Shown here: in pieces, positions 24,737 through 34,679 of the stretch
Layout of the letters: each line of letters begins with the position of its first letter
How positions within the stretch are numbered: position 1 is the first letter of the stretch
Assembly (NCBI GenBank): GCA_009881125.1
Contig: WXFH01000019.1
Coordinates: 62,001 to 126,000 of the forward strand
Origin: Acidaminobacter sp.
Lineage (GTDB): Bacteria; Bacillota_A; Clostridia; Peptostreptococcales; Acidaminobacteraceae
Length of the DNA: 64,000 nt
Direction of reading: 5' to 3'
Made by a program: the position numbers and the translations under genes
Notes under the pieces: model-generated
Databases searched by the model: none
Seen by the model: the letters and a program-made list of their open reading frames with translations, nothing else
Told to the model about the DNA's origin: nothing

Positions 24737-26044
24737 ATGCGCCCACTGAACAGACCTATGACAGAAATAGGAAACACACACAAAAGGCTTTTGAGCCTCA
24801 TTCTCGCCGGAGTCCTTGCTGCTGGCGCCCTAGTGGGCTGCGGTCAAGCCACACCAGCCGCAGAAGAGGCGGATCAGACTGCTGCAGTCTTTGCCAGCTG
24901 GTCTGAGGTGGAAGAAGCCGGCCGCGACCAGACCGTCACTATCTTGATGTGGGGCGGCAATGAACTCGTAAATACTTACATGGATACGACAGTCTCAAGC
25001 TATCTAAAAGAGACTTACAACATAACTTTGAACCGGGTCCCTATGAATCCGCCGGACTATCTGAGTCTGCTGCTCAATGAAAAAACTGCCGGTGTGGCAG
25101 AGGGCTCCGCGGATCTTCTCTGGATCAACGCGGAGAACTTCAGGACTGCCAAGGAGGGCGGCCTGCTCTGGGGCCCTTATGATCAACTCCTTGAGAATCA
25201 GACGAAGTATTATGAGACGTCCGCCGGCGACCTGAACTCAGACTCCGGGATCCCTATTGAAGGCATGGAAGCTATCTGGGGCAGAGCGCAGCTCGTCTTG
25301 ACCACTGACACAGCCAGAGTCGAGGCGCCGCCAAAATCCTATAAGGCATTGCTGGAATGGGCCAAAGCCAATCCGGGGCGCTTTACCTATCCTAACCCTA
25401 TGGAAGATTTCGCAGGCAGCGCCTTTGTCAGAAGCGCCCTGTATGAATTGACAGGGGAGAGTGACTGGAGCGCTGACCTGACCGAAGAGGCCTTCAAAGA
25501 AAAAGCGCAGCCGGTGTTTGACTACTTCAATGAACTTAAACCCTACCTGTGGCGTGAGGGGACAGTCTACCCGTCCAGCCAGGCGCAGCTGGATGAGCTC
25601 TTTAAGAACAATGAAGTCGACTTCACAATTGGCTTTGAGCTGGGCAAGACAGCGGGTCAAGTGGCGGCCGGCGCGTATCCGGAGACAGCGGAGGCTTATG
25701 TGTTTGATACCGGGACCATCGGCAACGCGCACTACCTGGCAGTGCCTTTCAACGCCCCTCAGAAGGCCGCGGCGCTGCTGACCATCAACGCGCTGCAGAG
25801 TCCGGAACTTCAGCTTGAAAAGTTCAAACCGGCGGTGTGGGGGGACATGCCTGCCTTTGATGCAGCGGCACTTTCTGAAGAAGAACAAGCAGCATTGAAG
25901 GCCATTGAAGCCGAGGTGTTCCCTATGCCCCTTGAGGCGCTGGCGGAGCGGCGTTTGCCGGAGCTGAAGGCCGTTTACATTGACTGGATTGAAATGCTCT
26001 GGTCGGAAATAGCTGGCGCGAGCAACCGTGCCGGAGCTAAATAG
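24737..26044 (+). CDS. ynjB: ABC transporter substrate-binding lipoprotein, YnjB-like
   Basis: This 435-aa protein has a lipoprotein signal with lipobox LVGC (Cys35; an unusually long n-region of about 17 residues). The body resembles the extracellular solute-binding family to which E. coli YnjB belongs: MWGGNELVNTYMDTTVSSYL near 70-90, ADLLWINAENFRTAKEGGLLWGPY (about 117-140), and AHYLAVPFNAPQKAAALLTINAL near the C-terminus. The substrate is unknown. It starts at ATG 24737 with AAAGGAG upstream and overlaps or abuts the permease gene at 26044. Confidence 0.88.
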   Translation: MRPLNRPMTEIGNTHKRLLSLILAGVLAAGALVGCGQATPAAEEADQTAAVFASWSEVEEAGRDQTVTILMWGGNELVNTYMDTTVSSYLKETYNITLNRVPMNPPDYLSLLLNEKTAGVAEGSADLLWINAENFRTAKEGGLLWGPYDQLLENQTKYYETSAGDLNSDSGIPIEGMEAIWGRAQLVLTTDTARVEAPPKSYKALLEWAKANPGRFTYPNPMEDFAGSAFVRSALYELTGESDWSADLTEEAFKEKAQPVFDYFNELKPYLWREGTVYPSSQAQLDELFKNNEVDFTIGFELGKTAGQVAAGAYPETAEAYVFDTGTIGNAHYLAVPFNAPQKAAALLTINALQSPELQLEKFKPAVWGDMPAFDAAALSEEEQAALKAIEAEVFPMPLEALAERRLPELKAVYIDWIEMLWSEIAGASNRAGAK

Positions 26045-27783
26045 TGGAAGGGCGCCGGGCAACGTGGCGCTTTTGGGCACAGCTGATCCCGGCCATGATT
26101 CCCACTACGCTGTGTCTGGTTTTTGGACTGGCTGAGGTTCTGAAGCTCGCTCTGGGTTATGTGCCAATCCTGGACATGAGGGCAATGACGCTGGGTTATT
26201 TCACTTCATTGTGGCAGCGCCCGGATTTCTGGCGGGACGTGGTCTACACTGCCGGATTCAGTGCCGCCGCAGCATTTTTGATTGTCCTTATGGGCGCCTT
26301 TCTAGCCTGGACGCTCTCGGGAAGCAGTCGCCTGGCCATGAAAGTACTGATCAGCCTGTGCCTCGCAGTAACGGTGATTTTGCCTTACGGCGTCGTGGCG
26401 CTGGCGACCCAGTCACTGATGGGGCAATCCGGATTTCTGGCCAGAGTAGCAGCCCAGTGGCACTGGATCGAAACGCCCTCTGAGTTTCCGGTCTTTCTCT
26501 ACACACCCTTTGGTCTTGGACTTTGGTTTCCGTATCTATGGAAAGGCAGCGCCTTCGTGGCGCTGATCCTAAAACCTTACTACGACAAAATCCGCAACAC
26601 CTTTGAGCTCGAGGCCAGAACCCTTGGCGCCGGCGGTCTGACGCTGTGGCACAGCCTGTATCTGCCTTCCGCGGCCGGTCTTATTGCTTTGGCGGGGGGT
26701 GTTATGTTCGCCTTCATTTTTGGCAGCTTTGAGGTCCCGGTCTGGCTTGGGGCATTGACGCCCGAGCTGCTGCCTGCCAGGTACTACGCGCTGCTCCTTC
26801 ACCCGGACCTGCACAGACTGCCGGAGCGCATGGCGCTGGTGATTACCCTGGCGGTTCTGTGCCTTGTTTTGACTTTGATTTTTGTCGCGCTGCTCCATCA
26901 GGCCTTCAAACGAGGACTGGGTTATAAGCACTGGCTGGCACCGCTGACCCGAAAACTTGGCGTGACCCCACGGTCCGGAGAACGGTCAAGGTTGGTGACC
27001 GCCTGGCTTTATGCTTTAGTGATTTTGCTGCCCGTAGTCTGGTTCCTCCTCTACGGCCTATCTCCCTCTCTGAGATTCCCGCAAGTGGTGCCGGATTTTT
27101 CAGGCGCAGCAGCGCGCACTTGGAGCGTTGTGACTGACCCCATGCTTCAGAGGGCTTTGAAGCAGAGTCTGATGATCTCGGGTCTCACTGGGGTGCTGGC
27201 GAGCCTCGCGGGCTTTAGCGCGGGGAGGGCCCTCTCTAAGAAGCAGGCTGTGAAGGGGCGATCCGCTGCCATGGTGATCCTGGCTTTGCCGCTGCTGTTT
27301 CCCGGTGTCGTTCTGATCACGGGGGCACAGATGGCCAGCATCCGGCTGGGCTATTACGGCTCCTGGCTTTCCGTGGTAATCTGTCATATTGCCATAGTCG
27401 TCCCCTATGCTGTGGGGCTTCAGTTCCAGTATCAAAGCCAGTCTGGCCACGCTCAGGAAGAGGCGGCGAGAACGCTGGGCGGTCGTCCCCTGGACTATCT
27501 TGTCAGAGTGCTGCTGCCCTCTACACTGCCGCCGCTCATTCTCAGCTTTTCCCTGGCTTTTTTAATGTCACTCACGGAAACCTTCTCCACTCAGATGACC
27601 AGCGGCGGCCGAATCACTACCCTGGGTGCATTGCTGATCCCCGCGCTGGAATATGGTGATCTGTTCAGGGGGAGCCTGTATACCCTAATCTTTGTTTTAA
27701 TCAACGGCAGCCTTTTTCTGACGGCCCATGCCGTTTCGAAGTCCTGGATCAACCGCTCCGACTACAGAAAGGAAAATTACTAG
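26044..27783 (+). CDS. ynjC: Two-domain ABC transporter permease, YnjC-like
   Basis: This 579-aa protein fuses two permease modules of about six helices each. Coupling motifs are ELEARTLGAGGLTLWHSLYLPS (about 183-204) in the first half and EEAARTLGGRPLDYLVRVLLPS (about 470-491) in the second. This double architecture is shared with ThiP/FbpB-type and YnjC permeases. It starts with GTG at 26044, overlapping the last base of the ynjB stop. It should form the whole channel of the transporter with the ATPase that follows. Confidence 0.92.
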   Translation: MEGRRATWRFWAQLIPAMIPTTLCLVFGLAEVLKLALGYVPILDMRAMTLGYFTSLWQRPDFWRDVVYTAGFSAAAAFLIVLMGAFLAWTLSGSSRLAMKVLISLCLAVTVILPYGVVALATQSLMGQSGFLARVAAQWHWIETPSEFPVFLYTPFGLGLWFPYLWKGSAFVALILKPYYDKIRNTFELEARTLGAGGLTLWHSLYLPSAAGLIALAGGVMFAFIFGSFEVPVWLGALTPELLPARYYALLLHPDLHRLPERMALVITLAVLCLVLTLIFVALLHQAFKRGLGYKHWLAPLTRKLGVTPRSGERSRLVTAWLYALVILLPVVWFLLYGLSPSLRFPQVVPDFSGAAARTWSVVTDPMLQRALKQSLMISGLTGVLASLAGFSAGRALSKKQAVKGRSAAMVILALPLLFPGVVLITGAQMASIRLGYYGSWLSVVICHIAIVVPYAVGLQFQYQSQSGHAQEEAARTLGGRPLDYLVRVLLPSTLPPLILSFSLAFLMSLTETFSTQMTSGGRITTLGALLIPALEYGDLFRGSLYTLIFVLINGSLFLTAHAVSKSWINRSDYRKENY

Positions 27784-27784
27784 G

Positions 27785-28792
27785 ATGCTGCGACTGAAGG
27801 CGCTTTCAAAAACCTATGAGAATAAAAAGGTCCTGGAGGACATTACCTTTGAGTGCTTGTGTCCAGAACTGGTTGCGGTCCTGGGGCCCTCCGGCTCCGG
27901 GAAGTCGACGCTGCTTAAGCTGATTTCCGGGCTGGTTCGGCCGGATGGCGGAGGTGTTGAGCTGAATGGCCGGGACATGACCGGTCTCCCTCCTGAGCAG
28001 CGGGGCATTGTCTACATTTCTCAGGAACCGTCCCTGTTCACCCATATGACCGTTCTGGACAACTTGTGCTATGGCGCGGACATTCGTGGGATTCCCCGAA
28101 AAGAGATCACGGCGGATCTGGCGCGCCTGATCCGCCTGCTGGAGCTGGAAGGCCTTGAAAACAGGTATCCTGGAGCGTTGTCCGGCGGTCAAAGGCAGCG
28201 GGTCGCCATAGGTCGAGGCCTTGCGGTTAAGCCCTCGGTACTGCTGCTGGACGAGCCCTTCTCGAGTCTGGATCTGGCGCTGCGCACCAGCATGGGGCAG
28301 TTGATCCGCAGTATTCGAGAGAACTTTGAGGTCACCATCATTTTGGTGACCCATGATCCAAGCGAAGCCATGGCATTCTCGGACCGAATCATGCTCCTGC
28401 GTGAAGGGCGCCAGCTGCAATGCGGGACGCCTGAAGATTTGTACAGGCATCCGGTGAATCTTCAAGCCGGGCAAATGCTGGGCAGACTCCTTCCGCTTCC
28501 GGAGGCTCTGTCAAATCTGGGCGGATCTAGGGAGCTGCCTGTTATAGAACTTCGGGAAGCGCGCTCTGAAGGCATACACATTCTCAGACGCTGCTACAGG
28601 CCGGAATCAGTCGTTCTGATTCGAACAGGGGAGAACGCTGAGGGGGCTTATAGAGTTGGCCGAGTAAGCCGGGACGGCCTCGAATGTCGTTACGAGTTGT
28701 TAAGTGCCAATTCTGCCGATGGTTTCGAAATCATCTCCTCGCAGAAAAAACCAGTCGCTGTGAATGACTGGGTTCGGCTGGTGTGGGTGTGA
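27785..28792 (+). CDS. ynjD: ABC transporter ATPase, YnjD-like with C-terminal extension
   Basis: ATG 27785 comes right after the permease stop; GAAAGGAAAATTACTAGG serves as ribosome site. The protein is 335 aa, with Walker A GPSGSGKST (about 34-42), Q-loop ISQEPS, signature LSGGQRQR (about 133-140), Walker B VLLLDEPFSSLDL and H-loop VTHDPSEA. About 110 residues after the core (225-335) look like a TOBE-type regulatory or dimerisation region that the short E. coli YnjD lacks. It completes the transporter and ends the cluster; a terminator follows. Confidence 0.92.
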   Translation: MLRLKALSKTYENKKVLEDITFECLCPELVAVLGPSGSGKSTLLKLISGLVRPDGGGVELNGRDMTGLPPEQRGIVYISQEPSLFTHMTVLDNLCYGADIRGIPRKEITADLARLIRLLELEGLENRYPGALSGGQRQRVAIGRGLAVKPSVLLLDEPFSSLDLALRTSMGQLIRSIRENFEVTIILVTHDPSEAMAFSDRIMLLREGRQLQCGTPEDLYRHPVNLQAGQMLGRLLPLPEALSNLGGSRELPVIELREARSEGIHILRRCYRPESVVLIRTGENAEGAYRVGRVSRDGLECRYELLSANSADGFEIISSQKKPVAVNDWVRLVWV

Positions 28793-28834
28793 TCGGTTTT
28801 GAAAGTCCGTGCTCCAAATGGCTAAACAAAGAAA

Positions 28835-28906
28835 AAAGCGTGAGAACGAAGCGCTGCCTCAAGTCGGGATTGACAATGGCAGATCATAGTTCTCACGCTT
28901 TAATTT
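28835..28906. terminator. Long-looped terminator between ynjD-like and cblS
   Basis: AAAGCGTGAGAAC (28835-28847) pairs perfectly with GTTCTCACGCTTT (28889-28901). An inner CTGCC/GGCAG stem lies in the loop and TAATTTTTT follows. It can serve both converging units. Confidence 0.8.
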
Positions 28907-28937
28907 TTTGGATTTCTCTTTTGTGCCTTAAACCAAT

Positions 28938-29687
28938 CTACCTTGCTTCCACAACTCCAAGCTCATAACAGGTTACATTAAACCGAGTCAAATCCAGAGA
29001 GTCCTGATCTGAGGTAAACAGAAGCGTCGTGCAGGTGCCGGCAGACTTATGGAGATCTATAGGCGTGTGACTGTCAAGGCTGAGATTCAGCTTGCCGCCT
29101 GCAGCTGCGGCCAAATCACGGCCTTCCGACAGGATGCCCCTCGAGCCGACGGGCCAGATTTCGATGACCTCCGGAGAATCCAACAGCTGCCTTAGTGTGG
29201 TGAAATCCGCGATCTGACTTTCGTCATCCGCCAGTTCCTGGCCCACTTTGGGAATCCCGGCGGCAAAGACATGGCATCCGGACCTGGATCTTCGAGCTTC
29301 AAGAGTTTTGTTTTGAAGCATTCCAATTGCCGTCATGCCGAGGGCGGTTTGCTGGGTGGGGACATTCTTTTCAGTGCTGATGGTCAGCGGAAGGTCCGGG
29401 TAACCCGCTTCTGCCATGGACGCCCGAATGCCTTCCAAAAGCGCTTCTCCGGCAGGGTCTGGCTCGCAGCAGATGGCGGCAGTAAGGGCAACGGGGATGG
29501 CCCCGGAGGAAAGCACTTCCATCAGGACAACTCTGGCTGTCAGCCTCGCCACGACCTGTGGCGGGGCTTTAACATTATCTAGGGGCTTAAATCCAATACC
29601 GCCGCAGGAATCGCAGGCGATTGCCAAAAACGTGTCCCGGCTGATTGGATGCAGGTCCAGATCCCTATATTTTTTGGTCACTGACAA
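28938..29687 (-). CDS. cblS: Alpha-ribazole kinase CblS (AIR-synthase-like fold)
   Basis: This 249-aa protein resembles the AIR synthase/ThiL ATP-binding fold: an N-terminal LAIACDSCGGIGFKP with an Asp, VVARLTARVVLMEVLSSGAIPVALTAAI, and a C-terminal glycine-rich SAGTCTTLLF. Together with the ECF-type transporter gene upstream and the cobalamin riboswitch, this matches the CblT/CblS pair described in Listeria and Geobacillus. CblS phosphorylates alpha-ribazole, the lower-ligand precursor of cobalamin. The start is a TTG at 29685-29687 after GCAGGGGCGA and overlaps the cblT end by 23 bases. The function is known for the family and inferred here. Confidence 0.82.
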   Translation of the reverse strand: MSVTKKYRDLDLHPISRDTFLAIACDSCGGIGFKPLDNVKAPPQVVARLTARVVLMEVLSSGAIPVALTAAICCEPDPAGEALLEGIRASMAEAGYPDLPLTISTEKNVPTQQTALGMTAIGMLQNKTLEARRSRSGCHVFAAGIPKVGQELADDESQIADFTTLRQLLDSPEVIEIWPVGSRGILSEGRDLAAAAGGKLNLSLDSHTPIDLHKSAGTCTTLLFTSDQDSLDLTRFNVTCYELGVVEAR

Positions 29688-30183
29688 TCGCCCCTGCCTT
29701 TTTTAGCGCGCTTGATTTTTCCAAAGCAAGATGAACCATGAAGGCCACTATGACATTGATCAGGCTGCCAACGGTCAGAGGAAGCACCATGGCAGCGAAA
29801 AAGCCCATGCCAAAGCCAGGCAGCAGCATCAGCATGGCAGGCGAGGCAACGCCGTTGAGGAGTGTTGCAATCACAACCGCAAGATAGCGGTTGACTTTTC
29901 TGAACAGGAGCCCATAAACCCAGCAAATGGCGGCCATTTGAAATCCAATCAAGAGGTGGATTGGCAGCGTCAGTGGAAAGCCTGTGCTGGCCGCTGTCAT
30001 AAGATGGCCCAAAAGCCCTATGACTGCGCCAGGGATTGGACCGAGGAGAGAGGCTGCCAGAAAGGCTGGCATGGAATCAAAGGCCACTGTCCCGGTAGGA
30101 CTTGGCATCTTGATGACGGAGCCAATAAAGCATAGGGCAATGAACATGGAGAGCAGGACGGTTCTTTTGAGATTGTTTTGCAT
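29665..30183 (-). CDS. cblT: Alpha-ribazole transporter CblT (ECF S-component type)
   Basis: This 172-aa membrane protein has about five or six helices. It has GTVAFDSMPAFLAASLLGPIPGAVIGLLGHLMTA (about 31-64), typical of ECF S-components, and LINVIVAFMVHLALEKS at the C-terminal end. It should import alpha-ribazole with a shared ECF energy module encoded elsewhere. GAGGTG precedes ATG 30183. It is the first gene behind a cobalamin riboswitch with a terminator, so it is expected to be off when cobalamin is plentiful. Confidence 0.85.
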   Translation of the reverse strand: MQNNLKRTVLLSMFIALCFIGSVIKMPSPTGTVAFDSMPAFLAASLLGPIPGAVIGLLGHLMTAASTGFPLTLPIHLLIGFQMAAICWVYGLLFRKVNRYLAVVIATLLNGVASPAMLMLLPGFGMGFFAAMVLPLTVGSLINVIVAFMVHLALEKSSALKKAGAIVSDQKI

Positions 30184-30255
30184 ACGATTTACACCTCATT
30201 TAAATTTTTTTTGCAAGGCTTCAGAGGGCATTTGAGGGGAGAGGAAACAAAAACA

Positions 30256-30285
30256 AAAAAGCCCGCGGCTATTAAACCGCGGACT
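30256..30285 (-). terminator. Riboswitch expression-platform terminator before cblT
   Basis: On the minus strand AGTCCGCGG / CCGCGGGCT (one G-U pair) is followed by TTTTTTG. It lies between the cobalamin aptamer and the cblT ribosome site. Confidence 0.85.
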
Positions 30286-30330
30286 TTACCATCATCCAAT
30301 CCCTACCGTTCTCTGTGAATACAAAGAACG

Positions 30331-30510
30331 CACAGCACTTCAGGCAGGTCTCCTGGCTAAGGGTCATTGTGCTGCCTCGCCTTCCCAAGCCGCTTAACAG
30401 CGGAGGTGGCATGCTGAGGGCACTCTCCATTTACAGTGACGGGATCGCTCAGGACTCTCACCTGATTCCCTATTCTCCCAAGTATTGGGCACCTGAATAC
30501 GTTGATTTAG
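30331..30510 (-). ncRNA. Cobalamin riboswitch
   Basis: Reading the minus strand, the conserved aptamer parts appear in order: AGGTGCCC, GGGAATCAGGTGAGAGTCC, GAGCGATCCCGTCACTGTAA, the variable arm, and the B12 box AGCCAGGAGACCTGCC. A terminator follows. It controls cblT-cblS. Confidence 0.95.
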
Positions 30511-30534
30511 TTATCTGAAACCCTAACTATAGGT

Positions 30535-30563
30535 AGTGTAGCGAAAAGATCCTCCTGCGTCAA
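30535..30563 (-). promoter_or_regulatory. SigA-type promoter for the cobalamin riboswitch
   Basis: On the minus strand TTGACG, a 17-bp spacer, then TACACT lies about 25 bases upstream of the aptamer. Confidence 0.75.
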
Positions 30564-30655
30564 GTCTGATAAGTTTTTGTTTTTTTTAAAAACAAGTGTA
30601 AATTTGCCGATGGTCGTGCGTTCAAAAGCCAGACATTTCAACTGATGCAGCTTAA

Positions 30656-31855
<1,200 letters not shown>

Positions 31856-31872
31856 CCAACAGGCAGAATATT

Positions 31873-31928
31873 ACGAGAGGAGGAAGGACCCGTTGTTACA
31901 CTCAAAGGGACCTTTTCCTCTCGTTTTA
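31873..31928 (+). terminator. Terminator after gap
   Basis: ACGAGAGGA...AAGG.CCC pairs with GGG.CCTT..TCCTCTCG, followed by TTTTAGTTTTG. Confidence 0.85.
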
Positions 31929-31947
31929 GTTTTGACATACTTACAAA

Positions 31948-31974
31948 GAAACTGGGTGTCTGACACCCAGTTTC
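31948..31974. repeat. Palindromic repeat, family A
   Basis: GAAACTGGGTGTC, T, GACACCCAGTTTC is a perfect 27-bp palindrome between gap and the foldase gene. Confidence 0.92.
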
Positions 31975-32109
31975 TACCTTTGTCGCTAAAATGTCTTTTT
32001 ATTTTTCTTTTCAGGTTCAATTAAGGATGGTATTCTAAAATGTAGAGAAATCGTCTGATGGGTGATATCAGCCATCGGCAGAAGAAAATTTGAAAGGGGC
32101 TAGTTTAGA

Positions 32110-32997
32110 GTGAAGAGCAATTTCAGAGTTATCATGGTCGTCGTAGTGATTATTACGATGCTCGCGGGCAGCGTTTACATTGGAGCGGGTGCTTTCAGAA
32201 CGGCAGGCAGCGGGGACACAGTGGCGACAGTGGGTTCGGAGAAAATCACCAAGGACGAGCTGTATGATTACATGGTCAAGCAGAGCGGTCAGCAAGCAAT
32301 CGATACATTGGTTTCAGAAAAGATCATTGAGCTAGAGGCAAAGAAAAACAATGTCACGGTTGAGGCGGCGGAAGTCGACGAAGAGATAGCGTCCTATGAG
32401 GAAATGTACGGCGGCAAAGAGGCTCTCGAGAGCGCGCTGGCATCCAGCGGCTTTGACATGGACTACCTCAGGGGCAATATTGAGACAAACCTCAAGATCA
32501 AGAAGATTCTTGAGCCTACCATTGAAATCACGGATGATGAGATTTCTGAGTATTTCACAGCCAACAAGGCGTCCTTTGACCAGCAGGAGCAGGTCAGCGC
32601 GCGACACATTCTGGTTGAGACGGTTGAAGTCGCCAACGAGGTGCTCGGCAAGCTGAACGCCGGCGACGATTTTGCGGCGCTCGCGAAAGAGTACTCTGTA
32701 GACACTTCCAACAAGGACAACGGCGGCGAGCTCGGCTTCTTCGGCAGAGGTCAGATGGTGCCAGCCTTCGAAGAGGCGGCTTTTGGCGCTGAGATTGGCA
32801 AAGTAGTCGGTCCGGTTGAGACGGATTTTGGCTTCCACCTGCTGATTGTAGATGAGAAGAAGGAAGCAGTCGAAGCAACCCTGGACAGCAAGAAGGAAGA
32901 AGTCCGCGACGTGCTCCTCGACCAAAAGATTCAGTCCCAGGTCACGACTTGGCTGGACGAGAAATACAAAGAGTACGACATCAACATTACTTTATAG
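32110..32997 (+). CDS. Membrane-anchored peptidyl-prolyl isomerase (PpiC/parvulin, PrsA/SurA-like)
   Basis: This 295-aa protein starts with GTG 32110 (GAAAGGGGC upstream). An N-terminal hydrophobic segment (about 7-27) without a lipobox anchors it. A SurA-N-like helical domain (about 40-155) is followed by a parvulin domain (about 160-260) with ARHILVETVE, FAALAKEYSVDTSNKDNGGELGFFGRGQMVPAFEEAAF and GFHLLIV. It should help fold secreted or lipid-anchored proteins outside the membrane. It is a single gene followed by a terminator. Confidence 0.92.
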   Translation: MKSNFRVIMVVVVIITMLAGSVYIGAGAFRTAGSGDTVATVGSEKITKDELYDYMVKQSGQQAIDTLVSEKIIELEAKKNNVTVEAAEVDEEIASYEEMYGGKEALESALASSGFDMDYLRGNIETNLKIKKILEPTIEITDDEISEYFTANKASFDQQEQVSARHILVETVEVANEVLGKLNAGDDFAALAKEYSVDTSNKDNGGELGFFGRGQMVPAFEEAAFGAEIGKVVGPVETDFGFHLLIVDEKKEAVEATLDSKKEEVRDVLLDQKIQSQVTTWLDEKYKEYDINITL

Positions 32998-33017
32998 ATC
33001 ACACAAGACGTAAAATT

Positions 33018-33046
33018 AAGCCTTCCGGTTGGAGGGCTTTTTTTAT
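33018..33046 (+). terminator. Terminator after the PpiC gene
   Basis: AAGCCTTCC / GGAGGGCTT with loop GGTT is followed by TTTTTTT. Confidence 0.85.
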
Positions 33047-33064
33047 GCCCATTTGATGCTGGCG

Positions 33065-33127
33065 AAAACTCGGTGTCAGACACCCGGTTTCACCAAAGAC
33101 GAAACCGGGTGTCTGACACCGAGTTTC
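33065..33127. repeat. Inverted pair of family A palindromes
   Basis: Two 26-27-bp palindromes with core GGTGTCWGACACC lie 9 bases apart. The second (33101-33127) is the reverse complement of the first, so the whole 60-bp block can also fold as one long hairpin, like a BIME. Confidence 0.92.
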
Positions 33128-33217
33128 TTCCCGCAATTTAAGGCTCCTTTCAGGTTGGGGGTCTATGATGAACTCATAAGAGAGATCCAAACTCAATTCT
33201 GCCAAGAGGTGATTCAA

Positions 33218-33952
33218 ATGATCCAAAGCGTAAAACCGCAAAACACATTCAAGCGCTATGAAAAGAAATATCTGCTCAGCCGCGAACAGTACGACCGTCT
33301 GCTTCCTTTGCTTCAGACTAAAATGACCCAGGATGACTATGGGATGCATACGATCTGCAATCTATACTTTGACACACCGCAGTATGATTTGATTCGGACG
33401 TCCATCGAAAAACCAGTCTACAAGGAAAAGCTCAGGCTTCGCAGCTATGGCGTTCCCGGCGCGGACGATAAGGTCTTCATTGAGCTCAAAAAGAAGTATA
33501 AAGGGGTCGTTTACAAACGGCGCGTGAGCGTTTCTTTAAGAGAGGCTGCCGATTATCTCGAAACCGGCAAACACCCGGCGGCGGACAGCCATGTCTTAAA
33601 TGAAATCGATTGGTTTCAGAGCATGTACCACACGACGCCAAAGATCTTCATTGCCTACGAGCGCTGCGCCTACTACGGGGACGAGGATCTAAACCTCCGA
33701 GTGACTTTTGATCAGGGGATTCGCTTTCGCGAGACGAAGCTTGATCTGTCCTTTGGGGACTGGGGGCGGCCGCTTCTCGAAAGCGGACAAGTGCTCATGG
33801 AGATCAAGATTCCCGGCGCCATGCCGCTCTGGATGAGCAGGATGCTGTCCGAGCTCAAAATTTATCCGGCGTCCTTTTCGAAATACGGGGTCTGTTACAA
33901 GGACTATCTAATCGATGAGATGTTAACAAAGTGCATCAGGGAGGCGGTTTAA
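33218..33952 (+). CDS. VTC-domain protein (polyphosphate polymerase-like)
   Basis: The start is ATG 33218 behind AAGAGGTGA, giving 244 aa; the frame upstream runs through the palindromic repeat and is not real coding. The motifs of the VTC/CYTH tunnel fold are visible: FKRYEKKYLLS, a basic cluster YKEKLRLRSYG, VFIELKKKYKGVVYKRR (Lys/Arg lining), FIAYERCAYYG and VLMEIKIPGAMPLWM. The fungal Vtc4 relative makes polyphosphate from ATP; the bacterial single-domain proteins are less well studied. It forms an operon with a DUF4956 membrane protein and a beta-helix lipoprotein, an arrangement common in Clostridia. Confidence 0.87.
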   Translation: MIQSVKPQNTFKRYEKKYLLSREQYDRLLPLLQTKMTQDDYGMHTICNLYFDTPQYDLIRTSIEKPVYKEKLRLRSYGVPGADDKVFIELKKKYKGVVYKRRVSVSLREAADYLETGKHPAADSHVLNEIDWFQSMYHTTPKIFIAYERCAYYGDEDLNLRVTFDQGIRFRETKLDLSFGDWGRPLLESGQVLMEIKIPGAMPLWMSRMLSELKIYPASFSKYGVCYKDYLIDEMLTKCIREAV

Positions 33953-34648
33953 GTGCTTAACAGTTTATTCTCCACAACTTCAACAGCAGCGGCTGCGACG
34001 TCGTTAACCATAGAAAGCCTGATCATTGCCACCTTGGCGTCACTGCTGCTGGGGCTCGGCGTCGCAGGTGTCTACATGTTCAGGAATACCTACAGTAAAA
34101 GTTTTGCAGTCAGTCTCGTGCTGCTGCCGGCCATGATCCAGATCGTCATCATGATGGTCAATGGCAACGTCGGCGCCGGTGTCGCGGTGATGGGGGCATT
34201 CAGCCTGGTGCGCTTCAGATCTATTCCCGGCAGTGCCAGAGAGATCAGCAACATCTTCCTCGCCATGGCCATAGGACTCACGACGGGCATGGGGTATGTT
34301 TGGGTGGCGTTGATGTTTCTTGTGATCATCGGCTGCGCCTCTATGCTTTTGACGGTCTTTCGCTTCGGGGAACAGCCCCTGGAGCGGCGGGAGAAGGAGC
34401 TGAAGATCACCATTCCGGAAAACCTCGACTACACCGGTGTATTCGACGACCTGTTCCATAAATACACGAAAAAAGCTGAGCTGATCCAGGTGAAAACCAC
34501 CAACATGGGCAGCCTCTATGAGCTCAAGTACCACATTTATATGCGGGAGGCCGGCGCGGAGAAGGCGTTTATGGACGAGCTCAGGTGTCGCAACGGCAAT
34601 CTGTCCATTTCGCACGGGCGGGTGTCTTCCCAGAATGCTGAACTATAA
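33953..34648 (+). CDS. DUF4956 membrane protein
   Basis: This 231-aa protein starts with GTG 33953 directly after the VTC stop (GGGAGGCGG upstream). It has four predicted helices in the first 150 residues, with the conserved GAFSLVRFRSIPGSAREISNIFLAMAIGL (about 80-108), then a soluble C-terminal domain of alternating strands (about 150-231). The family has no proven function; constant pairing with VTC proteins suggests a membrane partner of the polymerase. Confidence 0.88.
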   Translation: MLNSLFSTTSTAAAATSLTIESLIIATLASLLLGLGVAGVYMFRNTYSKSFAVSLVLLPAMIQIVIMMVNGNVGAGVAVMGAFSLVRFRSIPGSAREISNIFLAMAIGLTTGMGYVWVALMFLVIIGCASMLLTVFRFGEQPLERREKELKITIPENLDYTGVFDDLFHKYTKKAELIQVKTTNMGSLYELKYHIYMREAGAEKAFMDELRCRNGNLSISHGRVSSQNAEL

Positions 34649-34679
34649 AACAACACCCCCTTGAAAGGATGAATTCAAT

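Noticed and set aside
25238..26080. 280-codon minus-strand frame opposite the YnjB-like gene
   Set aside because: It has no ribosome site or recognisable domain and is antisense to a clear lipoprotein gene.
28783..28968. 61-codon frame after the YnjD-like gene
   Set aside because: It spans the long-looped terminator and has no ribosome site or conserved features.
30315..30518. Small plus-strand frame
   Set aside because: It lies entirely antisense to the cobalamin riboswitch.
33029..33217. N-terminal extension of the VTC protein
   Set aside because: It reads through a terminator and two palindromic repeats, and a good ribosome site precedes ATG 33218.
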